Positions 41,906 to 51,936 are shown, counted from the first letter of the stretch. The stretch: DNA of 64,000 bases from JANLSE01 sp038214135 (GCA_038214135.1 JBBQSD010000001.1:62001-126000), one strand, 5' to 3'. Notes: a model not told the origin generated them from the sequence alone. Program-made: numbers and translations.

Positions 41906-42640
41906 TTAATCGACACTCTCCCCTGGAGCAGGGGCGATCACCTCAACATCAACGCCAAATTCTTTACAGTATTCGCGTAATGCCGCTGGCGTTCCTGTCA
42001 GGATCGGGAAGGTTGCATAGTGTTCTGGGATGGCGAATTTCGGGTGAATGAGCTTGAGCGCATAGGCCGCCTGGCGCGGATCCATTGTAAAGTGATCGCC
42101 GATTGGCAGAATGCACAACTCTGGTCGGTACAGATCGCCAATGATCTGCATATCGGCAGTGACGGCTGTATCACCGGTGTGATAGATTGAGAACCCATTT
42201 TCCATGCGAAGCACAAAGCCAGCTTCCGTACCCAATGGTACCACTACACCGTTATCTGTAAAGGTACTGCTATGGGTTGCATGAGTCATTGTAGCGTGGA
42301 TTCCTGCCACCCCAACGGTTCCACCTTTATTGAAACCGATCAATTGTGTTTCTGCGATGCCTTTGCCAGCCAACCAACCGGTGAGATCATATTGGCCAAC
42401 TACCGTTGCGCCGGTTTCGTTGGCAAGTGCGATCAGATCGGCGATATGGTCGAAATGCCCATGGGTCACAAAGATAATATCAATGCCTTCCTGCCGAATG
42501 CGGGCCTTCCAATCGGATGGGCAAGCCGGATTTGTGTCGACCCACGCATCGATCAGGATTCGCTTGCCGCCAGGGCTGTAAAGATGAAACGTTGCATGCC
42601 CAAGCCATGTGATCATCGTATCGCGGCCAATGATTGCCAT
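41906..42640 (-). CDS. MBL-fold metal-dependent hydrolase (UPF0173/UlaG-like)
   Basis: 244 residues from the ATG at 42638-42640 (GAGGATGTT before it). The metallo-beta-lactamase metal motif THGHFDHIAD is intact, with further ligands in IYHTGDTA and IPEHYATFPIL. ITWLGHATFHL at the start is typical of UPF0173 proteins, which resemble UlaG lactonases. A small phosphoester or lactone hydrolase is likely, but the substrate is unknown. Confidence 0.9.
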   Translation of the reverse strand: MAIIGRDTMITWLGHATFHLYSPGGKRILIDAWVDTNPACPSDWKARIRQEGIDIIFVTHGHFDHIADLIALANETGATVVGQYDLTGWLAGKGIAETQLIGFNKGGTVGVAGIHATMTHATHSSTFTDNGVVVPLGTEAGFVLRMENGFSIYHTGDTAVTADMQIIGDLYRPELCILPIGDHFTMDPRQAAYALKLIHPKFAIPEHYATFPILTGTPAALREYCKEFGVDVEVIAPAPGESVD

Positions 42641-42833
42641 AACATCCTCACTTTTGTGGAACAAAATAGCGTCGTCGTACGTCTAATAGTATGCACATAC
42701 TGTCTATTAGTGTTGTTATGTCTGTTACTTATTCTACGAATACCTACGAATAATGGTAAACATTACCAGATGATCGTAAGTGGCGCAAGGTGAGGAGCAG
42801 ATGTGGAAACAGGGAGTGATAGTCTAATCAGGT

Positions 42834-42862
42834 TGACAAAAAAGAGGGTAGAGATTAGTATG
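42834..42862 (+). promoter_or_regulatory. strong candidate sigma-70-type promoter
   Basis: TTGACA (42834-42839), a 17-bp spacer and TAGTAT (42857-42862). It would start transcription near 42869, about 355 bases before the ATG of the secreted-protein gene, giving a long leader. Confidence 0.5.
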
Positions 42863-42868
42863 TAATCG

Positions 42869-43225
42869 GCAGATTATTCTAGAAACGCTTTACAAGCGCA
42901 TGGCACCTAGTATGTGTACACGCGATCTCCTAATGTAAAGTGTCTACTCGTATCATTCTGCTATAGAAGTAGGCTAGAACGTCAAACTGCCTACTCACAC
43001 AAGGGTAGGCAATATACATTTGGTTGAAGCCATCCAAACACTCTGCGACATTGTGTCAATCCCGATACCATCGAAGCGACATGCGCTCAGTTTATACTGG
43101 TAGTTGTCCTGCTGAGGTCAACTTCGGTCTACCGGTCAATCCGCCGACCGCTCAAATAAGCAGCGGGTTCGGGTTCATACCGGGAAGTAGCTGAGACCAC
43201 GCTAGCGTAAGGAGAACTCAGAACC
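42869..43225 (+). other. long, possibly structured 5' leader
   Basis: No gene is supported between 42641 and 43225. In the proposed leader, TGCCTAC and GTAGGCA (about 42988-43011) form a hairpin and CCGCT/AGCGG near 43149-43167 another; GCTAGC lies just before the ribosome site AAGGAG (43209-43214). I do not recognise any known riboswitch class. Confidence 0.35.
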
Positions 43226-43987
43226 ATGCAGCGTTACCGTCTTTCAATTGTGGTCGCTGTCGGGCTGGTAGCCCTGGTAGCGATCGGAGTATTGGTTGGA
43301 GCAGGGAGTAGCAATAGCCAGGCTGAAGAATCACAACCACTATTGCAGATGCCTGATTTCCCACCTACACCAACCATTCCTCCACAACCCGCCAGTGTTG
43401 CACGGCTACAGAGTGGCGCTACTCTGTTTAGCGATAGCTTTGATACTGCGGATTCGCTCAAGAACTGGCAAATTGTGGATGTCCAGCAAGCCCTCCCAGG
43501 TGAGGAGTCCGTCTGGAAGGTCGTGGATGGTCGGCTGTTACAGGATCGTACGGCACGAGCCTATAATCCCGATTTCCGCGACACGATGGCAATTACCGGC
43601 AGCCCAGAATGGACGAACTACACGATTTCGTCGAAGGTGTATGATGCGGCCAGTGCGACCCTTGGGCTAGTCGTTCGCCGTCAAGGCGATAGCTTCTATC
43701 GTTTCCGGATGTTTGCTGATGGTACATCTGGCGATCAGAAACTTGTACTGGAAAAAGTCGTTGGTGGTGTCGCAACCGAGCTTGCAAGTTCGGGTGGCCC
43801 AGGCTATGCCCATAACCGCTGGTATACGATTGCTGTAAGTGTTTCTGGCCCGCAGATTCAGGCGACCATTGATGGGGCGCTGGTGCTTCAGGCCACCGAC
43901 TCGGCGCTCACACGTGGGCAGGCTGGCCTCACGACGATTGCGTTCGGCGCAGTGAATTTCGACGATGTGATGGTGACAACGCCGTAG
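43226..43987 (+). CDS. secreted/anchored protein with concanavalin-like (LamG/DUF1080-type) domain
   Basis: 253 residues; AAGGAG about 12 bases before the ATG. An N-terminal signal or anchor helix (about 6-28) is followed by a Pro-rich stretch (TPTIPPQPAS) and one beta-sandwich domain (about 68-253). That domain has FSDSFDTADSLKNWQIVD, TNYTISSKVYD, LGLVVRRQGDSFYRF and NRWYTIAVSVSG, the layout of LamG-like/DUF1080 glycan-binding folds. It probably binds carbohydrate at the cell surface. The next gene, 74 bp downstream, encodes a larger secreted propeller protein. Confidence 0.75.
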   Translation: MQRYRLSIVVAVGLVALVAIGVLVGAGSSNSQAEESQPLLQMPDFPPTPTIPPQPASVARLQSGATLFSDSFDTADSLKNWQIVDVQQALPGEESVWKVVDGRLLQDRTARAYNPDFRDTMAITGSPEWTNYTISSKVYDAASATLGLVVRRQGDSFYRFRMFADGTSGDQKLVLEKVVGGVATELASSGGPGYAHNRWYTIAVSVSGPQIQATIDGALVLQATDSALTRGQAGLTTIAFGAVNFDDVMVTTP

Positions 43988-44061
43988 TCCATACGGACAC
44001 CCTGCACCTACATAGCCCCGCCCTTTGATGTGTGGGTACCCCGACTGAGGAGAGAATCAGT

Positions 44062-46386
44062 ATGATCCGCTTACCCTACTGGTTAGCCCTGTGTGTTGCG
44101 TTACTGGTTGCAATACCACTCACGCCACATTCGGCTGTAACGCCAGCTCAAGCTCAGAGTACCGGCCCAGCGCTCATTCGGCAAGCGAATGTGCCAGGAA
44201 TTCGTGATACGAAGTACCCAGATGTAGTTGGTAGTGGAAATACTGCCTATATTGCGATGTCATCTGGCACAACCGATAATCGCAATGCAGTTCTTTCGAC
44301 GATTACCCAACCATTTGATACTGCGAATTTTGTTGGACCAACCGTCATCGGCGATGCCGATGGCGTGTCGGACTTCTCACCATCGGTGATTACTGCTGGG
44401 TCAGATGGCGCTATCTATATGGCCTGGCTGCGATCAGCAAGCCGCGAATTCAAACTACGCCGCAAAGGGCCAACCGATGCAGATTTCGGGCCGGAGCGAT
44501 TGATTGTTGGTGGCAGTGGTTTCAAAGCCCGTCCCGATATCGCAGTCACCAGCGATGGAAAGATTATGGCGGTCTGGGATAATACCCTCAACTATTTCTA
44601 TCGCGTTTCGACTGATGGCGGTGCAACATGGAGTGGCACCCAGCAGGTTTCCAATGATGGTGTTGCCAGCCGGCCATATATTGCAGCAGATAACGCTGGG
44701 GGAATCTGGATCGCCTTTAGTACTGCTGGCGATTCGGGTGCTGGCCGTATTAAAGCTGGCTATTGGCGTGGCGATTCATTCTCGATGAAGGATCTCACGC
44801 CCGACAAAACAAACGACGACTATTTTGCAGATGCGTCGATTACCGTGCAACCGGATAACGTCCCCAATGTTGCCTGGCGTAATGTCACTGGCGGCATTTA
44901 CTATGCCCAACGGGATGCGAGTACTGGTAACTGGAATCGTTCCAAGCTGGTTGGTGGAAAAGCAACTTCCTATGGCACGGTAGCCATCGCCTCGGATAGT
45001 GAGGGTAATCTGCATCTCGCTTGGGGTGGCGATACCTCTGGCTCATTCGAAGTCTGGTATGCCTTCAAGCCAAAAGATCAAGCATGGCAAGGTCCTATCC
45101 GAGGTTCGAATGATAGCGATCTCGATGCCAATTTTAATGTTTCGGCAACCGTGAGCGGTTTCTCCTATGGCCATGTTGTTGGCGAACGCTTCACGAGTGG
45201 TGGCCTGATAACACGCTACTCGACATTTCAGTCCACATCAATCGGATGTGCTGGCGCACTGGCACTGACTGCAAGCGCTACTATTGGCGGATCAAAGGTG
45301 ACAGGTGCAAGCCCAATTGTTGGGGTAGTGACACCAAATAACTGTACACCAGCTCAAATGCAGGTGACAATCAATACTCCGCCGACAGCCGATACTCCGA
45401 AGGTGGCCTACAACGCCAATGTTTCAATTGCCGTACCGCCTGCGTTGATTGGCACCCAATGTGTTCAGACGGTCTATGCCCATTTGTATAAGGATGCGAG
45501 CGCATCATTCAGCCCTGCATCGATCTTCTCGAGTAATATCATCCTTGATCCAGCGGGCGATGTTGATGCTGTTGTTCGGGCACTCAATCCGAATATTAGT
45601 GGCCTCTCAACAGCCTTTACACCATTTGCTGGTGACGTAGGAACTGCTACTGGTGCATCTGGTGGTGATCCAGCCTGGACGCGAAACCTGACCTATTACT
45701 TGTCCATCCAGCCAGAGGCTGATTGCACGGGGTTGAAGAGTTTTGCGGTGAGCGGTAGCGCTTCAACGAACTTGACGAATCAAGCGTTTGCTGGCACACT
45801 GCCCATCCCAACGGCAACATCAACTGCACCAGGCCCGAAGACCTTTGATATTACCGTGACTGACACCATTGGTAATTTGAAGAACTTTAGCCAGACGATA
45901 ACGTATGATCCATTGCAGGATCCGACGCTCACAACACCGAATGAGGCTGGCCGCCCAACGGTTATCTCGGCGACATTGAAGAACGATAATACGACGCCAG
46001 GGGCGACCAAGAGCATCCTGCGCACATTGTCGTTCACTAACGTGAATGTCACCGATAATCTCTACCCAGCACAGAATGGCCCAGGCACGCAGTTCTGGGG
46101 AGTGTGGGTTGCCAATGGGCCAGTCAACAACCTCAACCCGAATCCAAATACGCTGCTCTGGGTTCCGGTGAAGGCGACATCGCCTGGTACGAGCTTCTCG
46201 GTTCCGTGGAATCTGTTCAATAATGGCGCTGGCCCGCGAACGGACCAGGCTGGGCAATATGTCGTCTTCGTGAAGTTCCTTGATGGGGCGGGGAATCTCT
46301 CGACAAAAACCCTTTCGGCGACACTCTCGTTGGAGGCTGGCTATACATTGCCATCCCAGCGGCTACCAGCGATCGTGAAGCCATAG
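44062..46386 (+). CDS. secreted sialidase-like propeller protein with Ig-like C-terminal region
   Basis: 774 residues from the ATG at 44062 (GAGGAGAG upstream). A signal peptide ends near AQAQS (about residue 30). Residues about 40-380 form a six-bladed-propeller-like region with repeats of SDGxIYMAW / SDGKIMAVWD / DNAGGIWIAF / SEGNLHLAWGG and one clear Asp-box STDGGATWS. The rest (about 390-774) consists of Ig-like/CARDB-type segments rich in Thr, Asn and Pro. Catalytic Arg triad and Tyr/Glu of true sialidases cannot be identified, so binding or scaffolding is as likely as hydrolysis. Probably co-transcribed with the preceding gene. Confidence 0.8.
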   Translation: MIRLPYWLALCVALLVAIPLTPHSAVTPAQAQSTGPALIRQANVPGIRDTKYPDVVGSGNTAYIAMSSGTTDNRNAVLSTITQPFDTANFVGPTVIGDADGVSDFSPSVITAGSDGAIYMAWLRSASREFKLRRKGPTDADFGPERLIVGGSGFKARPDIAVTSDGKIMAVWDNTLNYFYRVSTDGGATWSGTQQVSNDGVASRPYIAADNAGGIWIAFSTAGDSGAGRIKAGYWRGDSFSMKDLTPDKTNDDYFADASITVQPDNVPNVAWRNVTGGIYYAQRDASTGNWNRSKLVGGKATSYGTVAIASDSEGNLHLAWGGDTSGSFEVWYAFKPKDQAWQGPIRGSNDSDLDANFNVSATVSGFSYGHVVGERFTSGGLITRYSTFQSTSIGCAGALALTASATIGGSKVTGASPIVGVVTPNNCTPAQMQVTINTPPTADTPKVAYNANVSIAVPPALIGTQCVQTVYAHLYKDASASFSPASIFSSNIILDPAGDVDAVVRALNPNISGLSTAFTPFAGDVGTATGASGGDPAWTRNLTYYLSIQPEADCTGLKSFAVSGSASTNLTNQAFAGTLPIPTATSTAPGPKTFDITVTDTIGNLKNFSQTITYDPLQDPTLTTPNEAGRPTVISATLKNDNTTPGATKSILRTLSFTNVNVTDNLYPAQNGPGTQFWGVWVANGPVNNLNPNPNTLLWVPVKATSPGTSFSVPWNLFNNGAGPRTDQAGQYVVFVKFLDGAGNLSTKTLSATLSLEAGYTLPSQRLPAIVKP

Positions 46387-46411
46387 CGATCCTCGATAGA
46401 TAGGCGTAGTG

Positions 46412-46441
46412 CGGGCCGGTAGGAGCGATCCTGCCGGCCCG
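46412..46441 (+). terminator. strong hairpin after the secreted propeller gene
   Basis: CGGGCCGG (46412-46419) pairs with CCGGCCCG (46434-46441), with an inner AGGA/TCCT helix and a GCGA loop. It starts 26 bp after the stop. There is no T-run, so it may act as a 3' stabilising hairpin or an intrinsic terminator of low efficiency. Confidence 0.55.
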
Positions 46442-46455
46442 TACCTGTATAATGG

Positions 46456-47946
46456 ATGAAGGTTGTTTTCATGGGAACGCTATGGGGGCGACTCAGCACT
46501 GCCTATCGCGGGCCGCTCATTCTAATTGTGTTGTTTGTGGGACTCTTGCCACTGGCAAACCCACGTGTCTATGCAACCGATGAAGTGCAATATTATGTGT
46601 ATCTACGCTCGCTACGGTTTGATGGCGATCTGAATTTTGCCAATGATTACCAGGAATTTGCCCGCCGTAACCCGAAATCTGGGATCGATGGCAGCTTGCT
46701 GCAACCTAATCGCATCCGCTCGAAGACGGGACTGTATGGCAATATTGCACCAATTGGCTGTGCGATCATGTGGGCACCGTTCTTCCTGATCGCAGATGCT
46801 GGTGTATCGATTGCCAACCGGTTTGGCGCACACATTCCAGCCGATGGCTTCTCCTGGCCCTATATCCTCTCTGTTTGCTATGCCTCGGCCATCTATGGTC
46901 TGCTTGGGCTTTTACTTTGTTGGCGTCTGGCAGCACGCTACGCCTCTTCTCGGGCTGCGGCTGCGGCAACAATTGCGATCTGGTTGGCTTCGCCATTGGT
47001 GTTCTATATGTTTATTCAGATGCCGTTTGCCCATGCAACTGGCATGTTTCTGACGACATTGTTTCTGACGATCTGGCACGATACACGAAACAACCGTTCG
47101 TTGCGTGCCTGGCTGGCATTGGCATTGGTTGGTGGGCTGATGACCATGACCCGCGAGCAGCTTGGTCTGTTTTTGCTCCTGCCGGTTGTGGATGGCCTGG
47201 GAGGCTATTGGCAGGCGTTTCGGGGCAAGCAATGGAGTGCGGGAGTAAGCCTGCTGATGCGCCACCTATGCTTTGGTGTGGTGTTTGTTGCCACACTGCT
47301 CCCGCAGTTTGTTACCTACCAGATCCTGAATGGCGAGCCGAAACCAGCCAGTGAGGTTTCCGGGCGGATCAACTGGTGTAGCCCGCATTTTTTTGATACG
47401 CTGATCGATTATCACCCAACTGCCAGTTTCTGGTGCAGAACCGTTGGTGATTTTACGATTCAATTCCCCAACTTTTCGCGTGGCGCGTTCGTGTGGAGCC
47501 CTATTCTGGCAATTGGCTTGGCTGGCTTGTTGCTGCTGTGGCGCAGAGATCGCAGCCTGACCCTGGCGCTGCTACTGGTGTTTCTAGCACAGACCTATAT
47601 CAATGGTGCGTATGGAACCACCTGGCATCTGCGCGGAGCCTTTGGGTTCCGGCGGTTGATTGAGTGTACGCCAATATTTGTCATTGGGTTGGCGTTGGTT
47701 GTTGATCGATTGGCTGCAAAAATCGGCTGGGGGTGGGTGCTGCTGCCGCTGGGAATGCTGATAGCATGGAATGGCGGGCTGGTGCTGAATGCGACCTTTT
47801 TTGAGAACGAAACCAGTCTGCGGCGTATTGGCCTGATCTGGCCGGATGTGATTCGCTGGCAGATCGAGGCTCCACTGAAGGCTCTTGCACGAATTGAAGA
47901 TATTCTGTTCAATCGCTGCCGTTTCCTGCAAAATGGGAAATGCTGA
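46456..47946 (+). CDS. polytopic membrane protein, GT-C-like
   Basis: 496 residues with about ten hydrophobic segments. The first loop has ATDEVQYYVYLRSL, an acidic DE pair at the position where GT-C glycosyltransferases carry catalytic acids, followed by RFDGDLNFANDYQEF. The family is recurrent in Chloroflexota as far as I remember but has no assigned function. The start may be 46456 or 46471; AAGG lies 8 bases before the second, and a TATAAT at 46448-46453 would place the transcription start after the first ATG, which favours 46471. It overlaps the next GT39-like gene by 7 bp. Confidence 0.75.
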   Translation: MKVVFMGTLWGRLSTAYRGPLILIVLFVGLLPLANPRVYATDEVQYYVYLRSLRFDGDLNFANDYQEFARRNPKSGIDGSLLQPNRIRSKTGLYGNIAPIGCAIMWAPFFLIADAGVSIANRFGAHIPADGFSWPYILSVCYASAIYGLLGLLLCWRLAARYASSRAAAAATIAIWLASPLVFYMFIQMPFAHATGMFLTTLFLTIWHDTRNNRSLRAWLALALVGGLMTMTREQLGLFLLLPVVDGLGGYWQAFRGKQWSAGVSLLMRHLCFGVVFVATLLPQFVTYQILNGEPKPASEVSGRINWCSPHFFDTLIDYHPTASFWCRTVGDFTIQFPNFSRGAFVWSPILAIGLAGLLLLWRRDRSLTLALLLVFLAQTYINGAYGTTWHLRGAFGFRRLIECTPIFVIGLALVVDRLAAKIGWGWVLLPLGMLIAWNGGLVLNATFFENETSLRRIGLIWPDVIRWQIEAPLKALARIEDILFNRCRFLQNGKC

Positions 47947-50411
47947 TGCTTCTGCGCCGATTGCCGTTATTCCTGGCAGTACTGCCACTTCTTCTGATTG
48001 GATTGGCGCTCTTGCGGCCAACCAGCATGCAGATTCCAGTTGGTTTGCCCGGCGATGAGCGCTATCTATCGAATGTGCTTGGGGCAGAACGTGATACCGA
48101 TCAGCATCCCTTTCGCTGGACGACGCCGGAAACACTGCTGTGGTTGCATGGTCTTGATTTGAATGGTATGGCGTTGGCGCTACATCTGCATAACTTCCCA
48201 ACCAGCGATGCTAGCCCGCGATCCCTGAAAGTTGCGCGTGGCGATCAACCAATTGGCACCTTCCCAATGGCTGTTGGCTGGCGATACTACCACATTCTTC
48301 TGCCTCGATCCGCACTCAGCCCAACACTTGATACAGAACCAATTGCACTGGCAGCCGATCCACCATTTATGAATGGCAGCGACTCACAGGTGCGTGGGGT
48401 GGCGCTTAATCAGCTGCGCCTTCGGCCATTTACCTCGATTGCGCTACTCTGGCGCGTTGTTGTGTATGCCTGGCTATTGGCGGTATGCGCGGCCTGGTTG
48501 TGGCGGTTGGATGGCTTTTTACTGAAGCACCGGACGACACGACGTGTATGGCGCGTTGGCCTGGTGGTTGCCGGTGCGGGCCTATTGATTGCTGTAGCTG
48601 CCTGGCGCACACCGCTACTGTTGGCATGGGCCTTGCCAGCACTGCCATGGTCGCTTGGTGTGGCTACTGCACTGTTGGTGGGCCTGTGGCGAGATTGGCG
48701 GGCGCTGGTTGGCCGTTGGGCCGATCCGCTTGCGCTGATACTGCTGATTGCCGGACAAGCCTTGTTGGTTACGCAAACAGCGGTGCCGCTTGGAATCGGC
48801 CTCGCGCTGCTTGGCATGTTGCTGATGCGCGGGCAATTCCCCGATCACACAGCGCAGCCGATTGCACGGCAAGAATTCCTGCTGCTTGGCGCATTGCTCG
48901 TGGTTGCATTGGCACTGCGCTTCTATCGCATCACGGAATTACCATATGGGTTATGGCGCGATGAGGGCCGCCATGGGTTGGCAGCCTTCCAGATGCTCAC
49001 TGATCCAACCTACCGACCTGCCTATATTGCTGGCGGAGTGGATCTGCCGGGCCTGGGATTAGCGCCATTTGCCCTGCCAATTCAGCTGTGGGGCATTCAT
49101 GCCTGGACACTGCGTACCCTCACGGCATTGGCTGGTGCATTGACGATTGTGCCATTATATGGGTTAGTTCGCCGTTTGTTTGGGCGAGCCGATCTGGCGT
49201 TGATTGCAGCAGCACTGCTTGCGGTATCGCATTGGAGCATCGGCCTGAGCCGCTTCTCCTTCCCGACCATTTTTGATCCGCTGTTGCAGCTTACCGCGCT
49301 ATGGTTGATGCTGGTTGGTTTCGCACCAGGCCGTCCGCTCCTGCGAATAGTAGTGTTGATTGGTGCTGGCACAGCGCTTGGTTTGGCGGCGCAGACGTAT
49401 CATACCGGGCGGATAGGGCCAATAATTGCTGGAATTGTTGCGCTGATCGTGTTATTGCGGATGCCAGGGGCCTGGCGTAGTTGGATGTGGCGGGTTGCAA
49501 TTGTTGTGGTGATGTGTCTGGTGGTGGCTTCGCCATTGCTGACCTATGCGATTCGGCGGGCAGATGCATTTAATGAGCGGGTCGGCTCGGTGTTTATACT
49601 CAGCCCGAATGCCTCTGATCGGCGTGGGCCACTTGCAAAGCTTGATGATGCGTTGGGCCGTCATCTGCTGATGTTCAATTCGCGTGGCGATAGCAATGGC
49701 CGCCATATTGCTCCCGACCGCGCCCAGCTTGATCCAATTGCGGGATTAGGCCTGCTGGCTGGTTTGGCCATGTTGCTACGGGCACGCACCGATTGGGGGG
49801 CGCAGGTGGTAGTGGCTGGGTTGCTTGTTGGCGTACTGCCGAGCGCTCTGGCGGTTGATAGCCCGCATGCCATGCGCAGTGTGGATTCGCTTGGCTTTGC
49901 CTGTGTGATCGCAGCGCTGGGGTTTGTTCAGATCGGGCAGGTACTCCAGCGGCTTGGGTTTGGGCGTATTGCGCTGCGTGGAATGGCAACTGTGGTTGCA
50001 ATCGCCATGTTGGCATTTAGTAGCTGGCTGTATTTTGTGCAAATGCCCAGCGATCCAGCAGTCTGGGGATCGGGGTACCCGGCGCATACCCAGGTTGGCA
50101 CCTATCTACGCGATATTGCCGATACGGAAGGCGTTCAAGCGTTACAATCGGTGTTTGTGCCGCAAGGGATGTTCAGCAATCCCGTGCTTGTGTTTCTGAC
50201 AATTGGCCTGCCGGTACAGCATTATAGTGATCAAACGCTTGATTCTGATGCTGGCCCAGGCGCACGGCTGGTTGTTCCATTCACGATGACGCCCGAGCAG
50301 GTTGCGGCGCTGGCTACTCGCTACCAACTGCGTGCGCCACCCGAGGTGGTTGGTCCGTTACTACCGGATGAGAGCCGCCCCGTGTTTGTTGTGTATCGGG
50401 TGAGATCATAG
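47940..50411 (+). CDS. glycosyltransferase family 39-like membrane protein
   Basis: 823 residues with about a dozen hydrophobic segments. The signature YGLWRDEGRHGLAAFQML (about residues 338-355) matches the acidic first loop of ArnT/PMT-type (GT39) glycosyltransferases, which use polyprenyl-phosphate sugars on the outer face of the membrane. About 330 residues precede this core, with a soluble lectin-like stretch and two to six hydrophobic segments. The ATG overlaps the stop of the previous gene, so both are translationally coupled. With the secreted proteins upstream this suggests surface-protein or lipid glycosylation. Confidence 0.83.
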   Translation: MLMLLRRLPLFLAVLPLLLIGLALLRPTSMQIPVGLPGDERYLSNVLGAERDTDQHPFRWTTPETLLWLHGLDLNGMALALHLHNFPTSDASPRSLKVARGDQPIGTFPMAVGWRYYHILLPRSALSPTLDTEPIALAADPPFMNGSDSQVRGVALNQLRLRPFTSIALLWRVVVYAWLLAVCAAWLWRLDGFLLKHRTTRRVWRVGLVVAGAGLLIAVAAWRTPLLLAWALPALPWSLGVATALLVGLWRDWRALVGRWADPLALILLIAGQALLVTQTAVPLGIGLALLGMLLMRGQFPDHTAQPIARQEFLLLGALLVVALALRFYRITELPYGLWRDEGRHGLAAFQMLTDPTYRPAYIAGGVDLPGLGLAPFALPIQLWGIHAWTLRTLTALAGALTIVPLYGLVRRLFGRADLALIAAALLAVSHWSIGLSRFSFPTIFDPLLQLTALWLMLVGFAPGRPLLRIVVLIGAGTALGLAAQTYHTGRIGPIIAGIVALIVLLRMPGAWRSWMWRVAIVVVMCLVVASPLLTYAIRRADAFNERVGSVFILSPNASDRRGPLAKLDDALGRHLLMFNSRGDSNGRHIAPDRAQLDPIAGLGLLAGLAMLLRARTDWGAQVVVAGLLVGVLPSALAVDSPHAMRSVDSLGFACVIAALGFVQIGQVLQRLGFGRIALRGMATVVAIAMLAFSSWLYFVQMPSDPAVWGSGYPAHTQVGTYLRDIADTEGVQALQSVFVPQGMFSNPVLVFLTIGLPVQHYSDQTLDSDAGPGARLVVPFTMTPEQVAALATRYQLRAPPEVVGPLLPDESRPVFVVYRVRS

Positions 50412-50484
50412 GCTGGGCAGCACCGTGCCCATAGGCTGATGGATCTTTCCATGGTCATCGGGTTGTGTGCGTTCGCACCGTGCC

Positions 50485-50545
50485 CCGCAGGCTGAAGCCT
50501 GCGGCTAGTGTGCATCATTCCCTTGCCGCAGGCTGAAGCCTGCGG
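50485..50545. repeat. two copies of a CCGCAGGC-TGAA-GCCTGCGG palindrome
   Basis: Perfect palindromes at 50485-50504 and 50526-50545 lie between convergent genes. A near-identical copy is at 11232-11251. They could serve as bidirectional terminators. Confidence 0.75.
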
Positions 50546-50589
50546 AATGGAGGGCATCCACACACCAGACAAATCTCAACGCATGAATA

Positions 50590-51936
50590 TTAGCCACGGG
50601 TGATCTCGATGCGTTTGATGCGCGGCCCTTGCATCTCGATTACTGTCAGGCGAATGCCATCGTGGGTGATGCTATCGCCGGTATTGGGTAGGCGGCCCAT
50701 ATTTGAGAGAATGAATCCGGCCAGTGTCTCATAATCGCCAGTTGGCACTCCGAGATGCAGCTCTGTGTTCGCATCTTCAACGCGCATCTGGCCTTCAACC
50801 ACGGTTGTATAGTCATCGATCTGCTGCGGGTTATCATCTGGATCCTGTTTATTATCATCGATATCGCCAATGATCTCCTCGATCAGATCTTCAAGGGTGA
50901 CAAGCCCAGCCATGCCACCATACTCATCGATCAGGATGGCCATACGATGTTGTTGATCGCGCATTTCGCGCAATAGATCACCAACGTGTTTGGTTTCGGG
51001 CGTAAAGAAGGCCGGGCGCACAAACGATCCTATCGGGCCATCAAAATCCAGATCGCCCAGGCGCAGCGCTAGGAGCAGTTCTTTAGCAGAAACAATCCCT
51101 TGCACATCATCGACGCCTCCAGGGCCAAGCACGGGAAAACGGGTATGGCCAGATGTTGCAAAGCGATCCAGAAACGTTCGCACTGTCGTATCGCTATCGA
51201 CCGTCACAACTTCGGTGCGTTGGATCATGGCCTGGTAGGCGGGGCGGTTGCCAAACGAGAAGACATTGATCAGCATTTCCTGGGCGTGTTCATCCAAGAC
51301 GCCAGCCTCACCACTCTCTTCGACCAGCAGACGCAACTCTTCCGATGAATGCACCCGCCCATGCCCGCTATCGGCATCATGAATACCAACCAGGCGCAGA
51401 ACCAATGAGGTTGCCCAATCGAGAATGCGAATAATTGGCGCAAAAATACGATCAAAAATAACTAATGGTCGTGCGATCCAGCGCGTCACCCGTTCTGGCT
51501 CGCGGATGGTATAGATCTTGGGGGCCTGTTCGCCAAGAACAATATGCAACGAGGTGATGATCGCAAAAGCTATACCAATACCAACCGCATGGCTGATCGT
51601 CAGTGCCAGGCTCTCGGCGACACCATTGTTGGTCAGGAGTTGGCTCAGGAAGTACTCGATTGGTGGTTCGATCAGTGCCGAAATGGTGCTTTCGCCAATC
51701 CAACCCAACGCAAGGCTGGCCAATGTAATGCCGAGTTGGGCTGCTGCAATATAGCGATCAAGCTGTTCTTGCATACGCCGCCCTAATGCAGCGGCTTGAT
51801 CGCCTGTGGCAGCGAGTTGATCGAGGCGAGCATGGCGTGCCCCGACCAACCCGAATTCGGCGGCAACGAAGAAGCCATTGAGGAAAACCAGCGTTGCAAC
51901 TCCAAGCAGCCGCAGGCTGGTGTCATAGAGACTCAT
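50590..51936 (-). CDS. CNNM/CorC-HlyC family membrane protein with CBS pair
   Basis: 448 residues. DUF21/CNNM transmembrane domain (about 1-190; three to four helices, VFLNGFFVAAEFGLVGARHARL, LGWIGESTISALIEP), tandem CBS domains (about 205-330; MIQRTEVVTVDSDTTVRTFL, ILIDEYGGMAGLVTLEDLIEEIIGDI) and a CorC_HlyC transporter-associated domain (about 350-448). Proteins of this type are implicated in Mg2+ or Co2+ efflux and sensing through nucleotide binding to the CBS pair. Despite the hemolysin label common in databases, hemolytic activity is not implied. Confidence 0.92.
   Translation of the reverse strand: MSLYDTSLRLLGVATLVFLNGFFVAAEFGLVGARHARLDQLAATGDQAAALGRRMQEQLDRYIAAAQLGITLASLALGWIGESTISALIEPPIEYFLSQLLTNNGVAESLALTISHAVGIGIAFAIITSLHIVLGEQAPKIYTIREPERVTRWIARPLVIFDRIFAPIIRILDWATSLVLRLVGIHDADSGHGRVHSSEELRLLVEESGEAGVLDEHAQEMLINVFSFGNRPAYQAMIQRTEVVTVDSDTTVRTFLDRFATSGHTRFPVLGPGGVDDVQGIVSAKELLLALRLGDLDFDGPIGSFVRPAFFTPETKHVGDLLREMRDQQHRMAILIDEYGGMAGLVTLEDLIEEIIGDIDDNKQDPDDNPQQIDDYTTVVEGQMRVEDANTELHLGVPTGDYETLAGFILSNMGRLPNTGDSITHDGIRLTVIEMQGPRIKRIEITRG

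Noticed and set aside
42869..43225. c-di-GMP or c-di-AMP riboswitch in the long leader
   Set aside because: I could not find the conserved cores of these classes; only generic hairpins are visible.
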